From positions 1 to 6,309 of the forward strand of contig SLNF01000118.1 in assembly GCA_007133145.1 (NCBI GenBank): DNA of 6,309 nt, in the 5' to 3' direction. Position 1 is the first letter of the stretch, and each line of letters starts with the position of its first letter. A model generated the notes under the pieces. It had not been told where the DNA came from, made no database searches, and was given only the letters and a program-made list of their open reading frames with translations. The translations under genes were made by a program, and so were the position numbers. The stretch comes from Nitriliruptorales bacterium (GTDB taxonomy: Bacteria; Actinomycetota; Nitriliruptoria; Euzebyales; Egibacteraceae). Shown piece after piece: positions 1 through 5,741 of this stretch.

Positions 1-510
1 AGCGATGCGCTCGGCTGGGGGCTCGTGCCGCCGACGGTCCTGCGCGACGGCCCGATGGGCCCCGGCTCGGTGCAGCTGTTCATCCCCCACGACCCCGAGC
101 GGCACTACTTCGTCCTCGTCGAGGACGAGGCCCACCACGAGGCCCTCGTTCGCCTCGCGGTCTTCGACCTCCTCGTCAACAACGCCGACCGCAAGGGCAG
201 CCACGTGCTCGCCGCCGACGACGGGCGGCTGCTCGGCGTCGACCACGGTCTCACGTTCCACGTCGCCCAGAAGCTGCGCACGGTCATCTGGGAGTTGGGC
301 GGCGACCCGGTGCCAGAGGTCCTGCGCGCCGACGCCCGCCAGCTCGCCGACGCGCTCACCGCGGGAGGCGACCTCGCCGAGCGACTCGCAGCCCTCCTCG
401 ACGACGACGAGGTCGCGGTGCTCGCGCGCCGGGCCGCCGGGGTGGCCGAGCTCGCCGCGCTGCCCGACGTCCCGCGCGAGGCCCGGCCCTACCCCTGGCC
501 GCCGCTGTAG
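1..510 (+). CDS. SCO1664-family PI3/4-kinase-like protein, C-terminal part (5' truncated by window edge)
   Basis: The reading frame is open from base 1 and ends at TAG 508-510, giving 169 residues with no start in the window. Family members are, from memory, about 250 residues, so the N-terminal third is missing. The visible part has a kinase-like core. A short acidic stretch (VEDEAHHEA) leads into the helix LVRLAVFDLLVNNADRKGSH, whose NNADRK (bases 178-195) resembles the catalytic loop of PI3/4-kinase and HipA-like folds. Then GVDHGLTFH follows, with Asp at 241-243, in the position of a DFG-like metal-binding loop. The family is known to match the PI3/PI4-kinase profile weakly; its substrate is not established. 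In Streptomyces the gene lies next to a DUF3090 gene and to mshC (mycothiol ligase), but no mshC follows here. Family assignment is fairly secure; biochemical activity is inference. Confidence 0.85.
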   Translation, partial: SDALGWGLVPPTVLRDGPMGPGSVQLFIPHDPERHYFVLVEDEAHHEALVRLAVFDLLVNNADRKGSHVLAADDGRLLGVDHGLTFHVAQKLRTVIWELGGDPVPEVLRADARQLADALTAGGDLAERLAALLDDDEVAVLARRAAGVAELAALPDVPREARPYPWPPL

Positions 511-613
511 GCCTCGCGTGCGGTGGCGGCAGGCGGCGTGAGCGGGCTGGGCAGGCGAAGGCGGAAGAGGGAAGTCCATGGCCCCGCCCAGGGTTGCCGT
601 GGGCACCGATGAC

Positions 614-621
614 GAAGGAGG
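614..621 (+). promoter_or_regulatory. Shine-Dalgarno for the AhpD-like gene
   Basis: GAAGGAGG lies 8 nt before the ATG at 630. It supports that start over the in-frame ATGs at 594 and 609, since both would place this ribosome-binding site inside the coding region. Confidence 0.8.
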
Positions 622-629
622 CCCCAGCG

Positions 630-1178
630 ATGCCCCGCGTTCCCGTCCACACCCTCGAGGACGCCCCCGAGGGCAGTCGCCCCGCGCTCGAGCGCCAGTC
701 CAGGCGCGTCGGCAAGACCCTCAACGTCTTGGGCACGATGGCCCACGCTCCCGCGCTGATCGGCCTCTACGACGCCGCCGAGACCGTGCTCGCCGAGCGC
801 TCGAGCCTCGACGCCCCCACGCGCGAGGCGCTGCACCTCACCGTCGCCGCGGTCAACGACTGCGCCTACTGCCAGGCCGCCTACACCGGTGCGGTCAAGC
901 GCGAGGGCTTCAGCACCGAGCAGGCCCTGGAGATCCGTCGCGGCCGCGTCGAGGGCGAGCCGGCGACGTCGGCCCTGCTCGCCGTCGCGCGGGAGATCGC
1001 GGACCGCCGCGGGCACGTCGAGGAGGCCACCTGGCAGGCGGCGCTCGACATCGGCTGGTCGCCCGCCGAGCTCCTCGACGCCTACGCCGAGGTCGTGCGC
1101 ACCGTGCTCACCAACTGGCTCAACCACCTCAACGGCACCGAGCTCGACCTGCCGGCCGCGCCGCCGCTCGAGGGTTGA
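630..1178 (+). CDS. AhpD-like / carboxymuconolactone decarboxylase family protein
   Basis: This is a 182-residue all-helical protein of the AhpD-like fold, a family that includes alkylhydroperoxidases and carboxymuconolactone decarboxylases. The redox signature is visible: Glu66, eleven residues, Cys78-Ala-Tyr-Cys81, then three residues to Tyr85. In Mycobacterium tuberculosis AhpD the pattern is Glu118-x11-Cys130-x2-Cys133-x3-His137, so both cysteines and the Glu are kept but the His is Tyr. A thiol-disulfide or peroxide-reducing role in the cytoplasm is therefore likely but not certain; no signal peptide or membrane segment is seen. The ATG at 630 is chosen because GAAGGAGG lies 8 nt upstream. 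The gene starts 119 nt after the SCO1664-family gene and ends 47 nt before the threonine ammonia-lyase gene, all on the same strand. The substrate is unknown. Confidence 0.85.
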   Translation: MPRVPVHTLEDAPEGSRPALERQSRRVGKTLNVLGTMAHAPALIGLYDAAETVLAERSSLDAPTREALHLTVAAVNDCAYCQAAYTGAVKREGFSTEQALEIRRGRVEGEPATSALLAVAREIADRRGHVEEATWQAALDIGWSPAELLDAYAEVVRTVLTNWLNHLNGTELDLPAAPPLEG

Positions 1179-1225
1179 GGCCGCCCGCGGGTGCACCGAC
1201 GGACCGGGCGCTAGGGTGCGCCTCG

Positions 1226-2428
1226 ATGGAGCTCGTCACCCTCGAGGAGATCACTGCTGCGGCCCGCCGCCTCGACGGCATCGCCGCGCGCACGCCGGTG
1301 GAGACGAGCGCGACGCTGTCGGCCAAGGCCGGCGTCGAGGTCCTCCTCAAGTGCGAGCACCTCCAGCGGACCGGCGCGTTCAAGCTCCGCGGTGCCTACC
1401 ACGCGATCAGCGGGCTGTCCGAGGTGGCGCGGGCACGCGGCGTGGTCTGCGCCTCGGCGGGCAACCACGCCCAAGGCGTGGCGCTGTCCGCGCGACTCGC
1501 CGGGACGACCGCGACGGTGTTCATGCCCGCCCGCGCGCCGCTGCCGAAGGTCGAGGCCACCCGCGGCTACGGCGCGGAGGTCCGCCTCGAGGGCGCGACG
1601 TTCGACGACGCCCTCGCCGCCTCGTGGGCGTACGCCGAGGCGACGGGTGCGACCTACGTCCACCCGTTCGACCACCCCGACGTCATCGCCGGGCAGGGCA
1701 GCCTCGGTCTCGAGATCCTCGAGCAGGTGCCCGACGTCGGCACCGTCGTCGTGCCGATCGGCGGGGGCGGGCTCGCCTCGGGGGTAGCGAGCGCGCTGAA
1801 GCTGTCCCGCCCCGCGGTGCGCGTCGTCGGCGTGCAGGCCGCCGGTGCGGCGGCCTTCCCCGCGTCGCTCGCCGCAGGCCGCCCACGGGCCGTCGGGACC
1901 GTCTCGACCTTCGCCGACGGCATCGCCGTCAAGCAACCCTCCGAGCGCACCCTCGCCCACGTCGCCGCGCGGGTCGACGAGGTCGTCACCGTCACCGACG
2001 AGGAGATCGCCCGGGCGGTGCTGCTGCTCGTCGAGCGTGCGAAGCAGGTGGTCGAGCCGGCCGGCGCCGCCGGCCTCGCTGCGGTCCTCACCGGCAGCGC
2101 GGTCGGTCCCGGCCCCGTCGTCGCGCTGCTCTGCGGGGGCAACGTCGACCCGTTGCTGCTCCAGCGCATCCTGCAGTCAGGCATGTTCGAGGAGGGTCGC
2201 TATTTCGCGCTGCGCACTCGGCTGCGCGACGAGCCCGGCGCGTTGTCGCGCCTGCTGGCCCACCTCGCCGAGGGTGGCGCGAACGTCCTCGCGGTGGGGC
2301 ACCACCGCCTCCGCACACGCCTGGGGGTGCTCGAGGTCGAGGTCGAGCTCGAGGTCGAGACGCGTGGTCCCGAGCACATCCGCGAGCTCATCGACACGCT
2401 CACGGCCAGCGGCTACCCCGTGCAGTGA
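1226..2428 (+). CDS. ilvA: Threonine ammonia-lyase (threonine dehydratase), medium form with C-terminal ACT domain
   Basis: This 400-residue fold-type II PLP enzyme should deaminate L-threonine (and often L-serine) to 2-oxobutyrate and ammonia in the cytoplasm, either feeding isoleucine synthesis or degrading threonine. Visible motifs in order are FKLRGA with the PLP Schiff-base lysine Lys53, SAGNHAQG (77-84) contacting substrate and cofactor, the phosphate-binding loop GGGGLASG (179-186), EPAGAAGLAA (277-286), and LCGGNVD (302-308) near the pyridine nitrogen. Residues about 326-400 form one ACT-like domain (RDEPGALSRLLAHLAEGGANV), the layout of the medium-length ilvA/tdcB form, so amino-acid feedback is possible. 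ATG 1226 is preceded by a weak AGGG at 1213-1216. The frame stays open upstream to 578, but that region overlaps the AhpD-like gene, and the conserved family sequence begins just after Met 1226. Whether the role is biosynthetic or catabolic cannot be settled from sequence. Confidence 0.93.
   Translation: MELVTLEEITAAARRLDGIAARTPVETSATLSAKAGVEVLLKCEHLQRTGAFKLRGAYHAISGLSEVARARGVVCASAGNHAQGVALSARLAGTTATVFMPARAPLPKVEATRGYGAEVRLEGATFDDALAASWAYAEATGATYVHPFDHPDVIAGQGSLGLEILEQVPDVGTVVVPIGGGGLASGVASALKLSRPAVRVVGVQAAGAAAFPASLAAGRPRAVGTVSTFADGIAVKQPSERTLAHVAARVDEVVTVTDEEIARAVLLLVERAKQVVEPAGAAGLAAVLTGSAVGPGPVVALLCGGNVDPLLLQRILQSGMFEEGRYFALRTRLRDEPGALSRLLAHLAEGGANVLAVGHHRLRTRLGVLEVEVELEVETRGPEHIRELIDTLTASGYPVQ
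2333..2359 (+). repeat. Short tandem GAGGTC hexamer repeat inside the ACT domain
   Basis: There are four and a half copies of a 6-bp unit (GAGGTC, with one GAGCTC), encoding alternating Glu-Val/Leu in an ACT beta-strand. The alternating acidic/hydrophobic pattern (VEVELEVETRGPEH) is usual for this enzyme family, so the repeat probably reflects codon bias on a beta-strand and not an insertion. Confidence 0.6.
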
Positions 2429-2432
2429 GCCT

Positions 2433-2445
2433 GGCGGGGACCGCC
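2433..2445. terminator. Possible small GC hairpin between convergent genes
   Basis: GGCGG-GGA-CCGCC forms a perfect 5-bp stem with a 3-nt loop just after the threonine ammonia-lyase stop, in the 68-nt gap before the convergent lipoprotein gene. There is no T-tract on either strand, so it is not a classical intrinsic terminator. Actinobacterial terminators often lack the U-run, but a 5-bp GC stem is also easy to find by chance in such DNA. Confidence 0.25.
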
Positions 2446-2496
2446 GTCGCCCGGGTCAGCGAGGACGCGCGGAGCCGCTGGCCGTGCCGTCGCCAC

Positions 2497-2919
2497 TCAC
2501 CGGGCCTCGACGCGGTCGGCCTCCCACAGCGGGCCGACCTGGCAGATCGTGAAGGCCTCGGGATTGACCTCCCCGGTGATCCGCAGCTCGTCGCCGTCGC
2601 GGGCGACGACCTCGCCGTCGGGGTCGCGTACCTCGATCGGGTCGGCGCTGGCCTCGTAGCCCTGGGGCCAGGCGATCTCGTAGCGGCCCTCTTCGGTGTC
2701 GAGCCAGACGCAGCCGCCCTCGAGCAGCGGGTCGCCGCCGAGCGTGCCCTCGAGGGCGGTCGCCTCCGCTGCGGGTTCCTCGTCGGGCTCGGGCATGACC
2801 TCCACGTCGCGTTCGTCCTCCTCGGCGTCGGGTGCGTCGGTCACGCCCGGATCGGCGCAGGCCGCCACGACGGCCACGAGCACCCAGAGCGTCAGTGTCC
2901 ATCGCAGCGTCGTCGCCAT
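2497..2919 (-). CDS. Small predicted lipoprotein of unknown function
   Basis: This 140-residue protein matches no family I recognise. It starts with a basic Arg6, then a hydrophobic segment (about 8-20) ending in a lipobox, Val18-Ala-Ala-Cys21, so Cys21 should be lipidated and the mature protein anchored on the outer face of the membrane. Residues about 28-52 form a very acidic, Pro/Ala-containing linker. The rest (about 55-140) looks like a small beta-rich domain with two further cysteines, Cys70 (GGCVW) and Cys126 (TICQV), that could form a disulfide outside the cell. An OB-fold-like domain is a guess from the strand pattern. The start is well supported: AGGAGG at 2925-2930 sits 5 nt from the ATG. 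The gene follows the PAS-GGDEF-EAL gene by 22 nt on the same strand, so co-transcription is likely. Gene reality is well supported; function is open. Confidence 0.8.
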   Translation of the reverse strand: MATTLRWTLTLWVLVAVVAACADPGVTDAPDAEEDERDVEVMPEPDEEPAAEATALEGTLGGDPLLEGGCVWLDTEEGRYEIAWPQGYEASADPIEVRDPDGEVVARDGDELRITGEVNPEAFTICQVGPLWEADRVEAR

Positions 2920-2941
2920 CGTCGCCTCCTGCGTCGCGTGC

Positions 2942-5557
2942 TCACCCCCTCAGACGCCCCACGGTGTCGACGCGTTGCCGCAGCCCGTTCCCCCGCCCGT
3001 TGAGGCGGCGCGCCACGCACCAGCCCGTCACGGGTGCCGCACCGAGCAGCGCCGCCGCCTCGAGGGTGGCCACGGGCGGGGAGAAACAGAAGCCCTGGCC
3101 GTAGCGGTAGCCGAGGGCGAGGAGGCGGTCGGCGTGTCCCTGCCCCTCGACGCCCTCGGCGATGAGCCCGAGCCCGAGGCCGCTCGTGAGCTCGACGAGC
3201 GCGGCCACGATCGCCTCGTCGACGTGGCCGCCCAGCATGCCCGCGACGAACGAGCGGTCGACCTTCACGATGTCGACCGGCAGCTGTCGGAGGTGGCTCA
3301 GCGGTGCGTAGCCGGTGCCGAAGTCGTCGAGGGCAAGACGCACACCCTTCTCGTGCAGCGCCGAGAGCGTGGCGATCGTGGCCTCGGGATCGCGCACCAT
3401 CATCGTCTCGGTGACCTCGAGGATGAGCGCGCTGGCGGGCAGCCCCGTCGTGGCCAGGGTCGCGCCTACCTGCTCGGCGAGCCCGCCGGCCGTGATCTGC
3501 TCGACCGCGAGGTTGACGCTGACCGCGAGGTCGGTGGCCTCCGGCAGGCTCGCGCGCCAGGCGGCCACCGTCGCGGCCGCCTCCTCGAGCACCCACGCAC
3601 CGACCTCGACGATCGCGCCGGACTCCTTGGCGATCTCCACGAAGGAGCCGGGGCCGAGGAACCCGTGCTCGGGGTGCTGCCAGCGCACGAGCGCCTCGAC
3701 GGCGGGGACGAGCCCCGTCTCGAGGTCGACGATGGGCTGGTAGTGGACCCGCAGCTCGCTGTTGGCCACCGCGGCGGTGAGACCGGACTCGACGTCGAGG
3801 CGGACCTGCTGCGCCCGGCGGACGGTCTCGTCGAAGACGACGTGACTGCCGGGTCTCGTGGCCTTCGCCCGGTACATCGCGCTGTCGGCGTTGCCGAGGA
3901 GCTTCGCGGGATCCGCGCCAGCGTCGGCGGTGGCGATGCCGATGCTCGTGGACACCGACAGCTCGGCGTGGGGTGCCGCGTCGAGGATGATGGGCTCCGA
4001 CAGGGCCTCGGCGATGCGGTCGGCGAGCTCGACCGCGCCGACCTCGTCGAGGTCCTCGCAGACGACGACGAACTCGTCGCCGCCGAAGCGCGCGGCGGTG
4101 TCGGCGGGGCGAATCGTCGACCTGATGCGATCGGCGAGTTCGCCGAGCAGCGCATCGCCGACAGCGTGCCCGAGGCTGTCGTTGACGACCTTGAAGCGGT
4201 CGACGTCGAAGAAGAGCACCGAGGTCGGCGCGCCGGTGCGCCCGGCGCGGGCGAGGGATTGGCCGAGCCGGTCGAGCAGCAGGGTGCGGTTGGCGAGTCC
4301 CGTGAGGGGGTCGCGCAGCGCGAGGCGGCTGAGTTGGTCCTCGAGCTCCTTGCGTCGGGAGATGTCGCGGGCGATGACCGAGAAGCGCTGGACGGCGTCG
4401 TCCTCACCGAGATGGGCGATGACGACGAGCGAGAACGGGGCGTCGGAGCCGTCACGGCTGCGCAGGACGGACTCACCGCTCCACACCCCTCCGTGGCCGA
4501 CGGCGTCGAGGACCTCCTCGACCACGACGTCTGCGCGCTCGGGCGGCAGGAAGGCCTCGAGGCGCTGTCCGAAGACGTCGGCACCGCCACGCAGCCCCAG
4601 GGCTGCCTTGCCCGCGGTGTTCATCCAGAGGATGCGCCCGTCGGGCTCAAGGGTGGCCACGAGGTCGCTGGTGGCCTCGAGCACCTCTGCGAGGCGGTCA
4701 CGCTCGGCGCGCGCGAGCGCGGCGTCGGTGCGGTCGTCGAGGGTGCCGACGATCGCGTGCGGCGCCGCGTCGTTCGCGGTGTTCGCGCGCGCCGTGACCT
4801 CGACGAGGCGCTCCTGGCCCTCGGCCCGCACGAGGCGCAGCATCGTCGTGAGCTGTCGGCGTTCGCCGCGCAGCAGCGCGGCGAACCGCTCGCACTGCGC
4901 ATCACGCTCGTCGGGGTGGACGAAGTCGAGCAGGGACGAGCCGAGCGCGGCGTGGACGGGGTAGCCGCTCATGTCCGGCCACGTCGAGGAGAGGAAGGTC
5001 GCCCGACCCTCCGCGTCGGTCTCGAAGACGACATGCGGGAGGGCCTGGACGAGATCGCGGTAGCGCGCCTGGCTCGCGCCGAGGGCCTCGGCCGCGGCGA
5101 CACGGGCGCTGACGTCGCGGGCGGCGAGGAGGATCTCCCCGCGTGAGCCGGCGTCGGTTCGGCGGGAGAGGTCGCCCTCGACCCACACCGTCGCCCCGGC
5201 GTCGGTGCGCAGCCGCAACCGCAGGCTGCGGCGCTCGCCGTTCGAGGGCAGCCGCGCGATCGTCCCGGCGAGGGCGGGGACGTCGTCGGGATCGACGACG
5301 GCGAGCAGCGAGCGGCCCTGGAGGCTCGCCCCGGCGAGGCCGAGCCGCTGCCAGGAGGGCGAGGCGTACTGCAGGCGGCCGTCGCCGTCGAGGCGGGCGA
5401 GGAGTTCCGAGGCGTGCTCGGCGAGGTGGCGGTAGTGATGCGCGTCGGGCCCGCCGTCGAGCCGGACGCTGCTGCCCCTGCTGCGGAGCCAGGCCCAGGC
5501 CAGCACCGCGACGGCGGCGCCGACGGCGACGCCGCTCGCGAAGACGATGGCGGTCAC
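2942..5557 (-). CDS. Membrane-anchored triple-PAS GGDEF-EAL protein (cyclic-di-GMP synthesis/breakdown)
   Basis: With the GTG start at 5557 this is 871 residues. Residues about 2-24 are one membrane helix followed by RSR, which suggests a cytoplasmic body. Three PAS-type sensor domains follow at about 41-150, 162-280 and 285-405, the last running into the usual ISRRKELEDQL linker. The GGDEF domain (about 410-575) starts with DPLTGLANR (416-424) and has an intact GGDEF (492-496) preceded by RPAD (483-486), a classic RxxD inhibitory site, so diguanylate cyclase activity with product feedback is expected. The EAL domain (about 590-835) keeps EAL (621-623), Asn682, Glu714 in LEVTET, DDFGTGY (Asp744-Asp745), Lys765, Glu801/Glu804 and Gln821, so phosphodiesterase activity is also expected. 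A basic tail of about 30 residues closes the protein. The lipoprotein gene lies 22 nt downstream. The PAS ligands cannot be read from sequence. Confidence 0.95.
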   Translation of the reverse strand: MTAIVFASGVAVGAAVAVLAWAWLRSRGSSVRLDGGPDAHHYRHLAEHASELLARLDGDGRLQYASPSWQRLGLAGASLQGRSLLAVVDPDDVPALAGTIARLPSNGERRSLRLRLRTDAGATVWVEGDLSRRTDAGSRGEILLAARDVSARVAAAEALGASQARYRDLVQALPHVVFETDAEGRATFLSSTWPDMSGYPVHAALGSSLLDFVHPDERDAQCERFAALLRGERRQLTTMLRLVRAEGQERLVEVTARANTANDAAPHAIVGTLDDRTDAALARAERDRLAEVLEATSDLVATLEPDGRILWMNTAGKAALGLRGGADVFGQRLEAFLPPERADVVVEEVLDAVGHGGVWSGESVLRSRDGSDAPFSLVVIAHLGEDDAVQRFSVIARDISRRKELEDQLSRLALRDPLTGLANRTLLLDRLGQSLARAGRTGAPTSVLFFDVDRFKVVNDSLGHAVGDALLGELADRIRSTIRPADTAARFGGDEFVVVCEDLDEVGAVELADRIAEALSEPIILDAAPHAELSVSTSIGIATADAGADPAKLLGNADSAMYRAKATRPGSHVVFDETVRRAQQVRLDVESGLTAAVANSELRVHYQPIVDLETGLVPAVEALVRWQHPEHGFLGPGSFVEIAKESGAIVEVGAWVLEEAAATVAAWRASLPEATDLAVSVNLAVEQITAGGLAEQVGATLATTGLPASALILEVTETMMVRDPEATIATLSALHEKGVRLALDDFGTGYAPLSHLRQLPVDIVKVDRSFVAGMLGGHVDEAIVAALVELTSGLGLGLIAEGVEGQGHADRLLALGYRYGQGFCFSPPVATLEAAALLGAAPVTGWCVARRLNGRGNGLRQRVDTVGRLRG

Positions 5558-5566
5558 AGCCCGGCG

Positions 5567-5572
5567 CTCCTT
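5567..5572 (-). promoter_or_regulatory. Shine-Dalgarno deciding the GTG start of the GGDEF-EAL gene
   Basis: On the minus strand AAGGAG lies 9 nt before GTG 5557, placing the start directly before the membrane helix. The longer frame opening at GTG 5632 has no visible ribosome-binding site and would add 25 Arg/Gly/Pro-rich residues before the helix, so it is disfavoured. Confidence 0.7.
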
Positions 5573-5674
5573 GGTCGCGCGTGGAGGGAGGCCTCCTGCC
5601 TCCGTCCCCCTGACAGGTCGGCGGGCGAGCACGCGGCTTGACGACTCCAGAAAGGTTCACCGGCACTCGGGGGC

Positions 5675-5704
5675 TTGGCCGCACCGGGCCACGGATGTTA
5701 CTGT
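5675..5704 (+). promoter_or_regulatory. Candidate promoter for the thiolase gene (extended -10)
   Basis: TTGGCC at 5675-5680 and TACTGT at 5699-5704 are 18 bp apart, and TGT directly before the latter gives an extended -10 (TGn). This would start transcription roughly at 5710-5712, about 30 nt before the ATG. The hexamers match the vegetative consensus only partly. The -10 overlaps the inverted repeat at 5696-5713, as expected for a repressed promoter. This is inference from pattern. Confidence 0.4.
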
Positions 5705-5713
5705 CCGGTAACA
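5696..5713. promoter_or_regulatory. 18-bp inverted repeat, likely repressor operator
   Basis: TGTTAC, a 6-bp spacer (TGTCCG) and GTAACA form a perfect 6-bp inverted repeat ending 28 nt before the thiolase start. It is one of the few AT-rich spots in this DNA and lies in the divergent region between the thiolase and the GGDEF-EAL gene. Its size and symmetry suit a TetR-family dimer, a class that often controls fatty-acid degradation genes in actinobacteria. The regulator itself is not in the window, so the identity of the binder is inference. Confidence 0.6.
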
Positions 5714-5741
5714 ACAGGGGAGCCCACGAGGAGGGACTGCG

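Noticed and set aside
586..604. A GCCCA/TGGGC inverted repeat (loop 591-599) in the gap before the AhpD-like gene.
   Set aside because: Only a 5-bp stem with a 9-nt loop, easily found by chance in such DNA; no promoter or terminator context. I see nothing else supportable in 511-613.
578..1225. Upstream extension of the threonine ammonia-lyase frame, which could look like a 616-residue fusion protein.
   Set aside because: The extension overlaps the whole AhpD-like gene in another frame and is Arg/Pro/Ala-rich with no domain. The enzyme family normally begins near Met 1226.
2457..2480. CAGCG/CGCTG inverted repeat in the convergent junction.
   Set aside because: A 5-bp stem with a 14-nt loop and no T-tract is too weak to call a terminator.
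889..3003. A 704-codon plus-strand frame spanning three genes.
   Set aside because: Arg/Pro/Ala-rich shadow of the threonine ammonia-lyase and neighbouring genes; no recognisable domain and no ribosome-binding site.
2696..5146. An 816-codon open frame on the plus strand.
   Set aside because: It lies antisense to the GGDEF-EAL gene and the lipoprotein gene, whose motifs are unmistakable. Its translation is low-complexity Glu/Arg/Gly/Val/Ala, as expected for the complement of high-GC coding DNA.
5143..5641. Short plus-strand frames opposite the 5' end of the GGDEF-EAL gene.
   Set aside because: Extremely Arg-rich translations antisense to a well-supported gene; no ribosome-binding site.
5638..5643. 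TTGACG as a -35 element for the thiolase.
   Set aside because: No credible -10 lies 16-18 bp downstream, since the sequence there is GC-rich; the 5675/5699 pair fits better.
5645..5660. A GAACC-like element with CGTC downstream on the minus strand, resembling an ECF sigma promoter for the GGDEF-EAL gene.
   Set aside because: The spacing between the two elements is only about 10 nt, too short for a usual ECF promoter of 15-17 nt.
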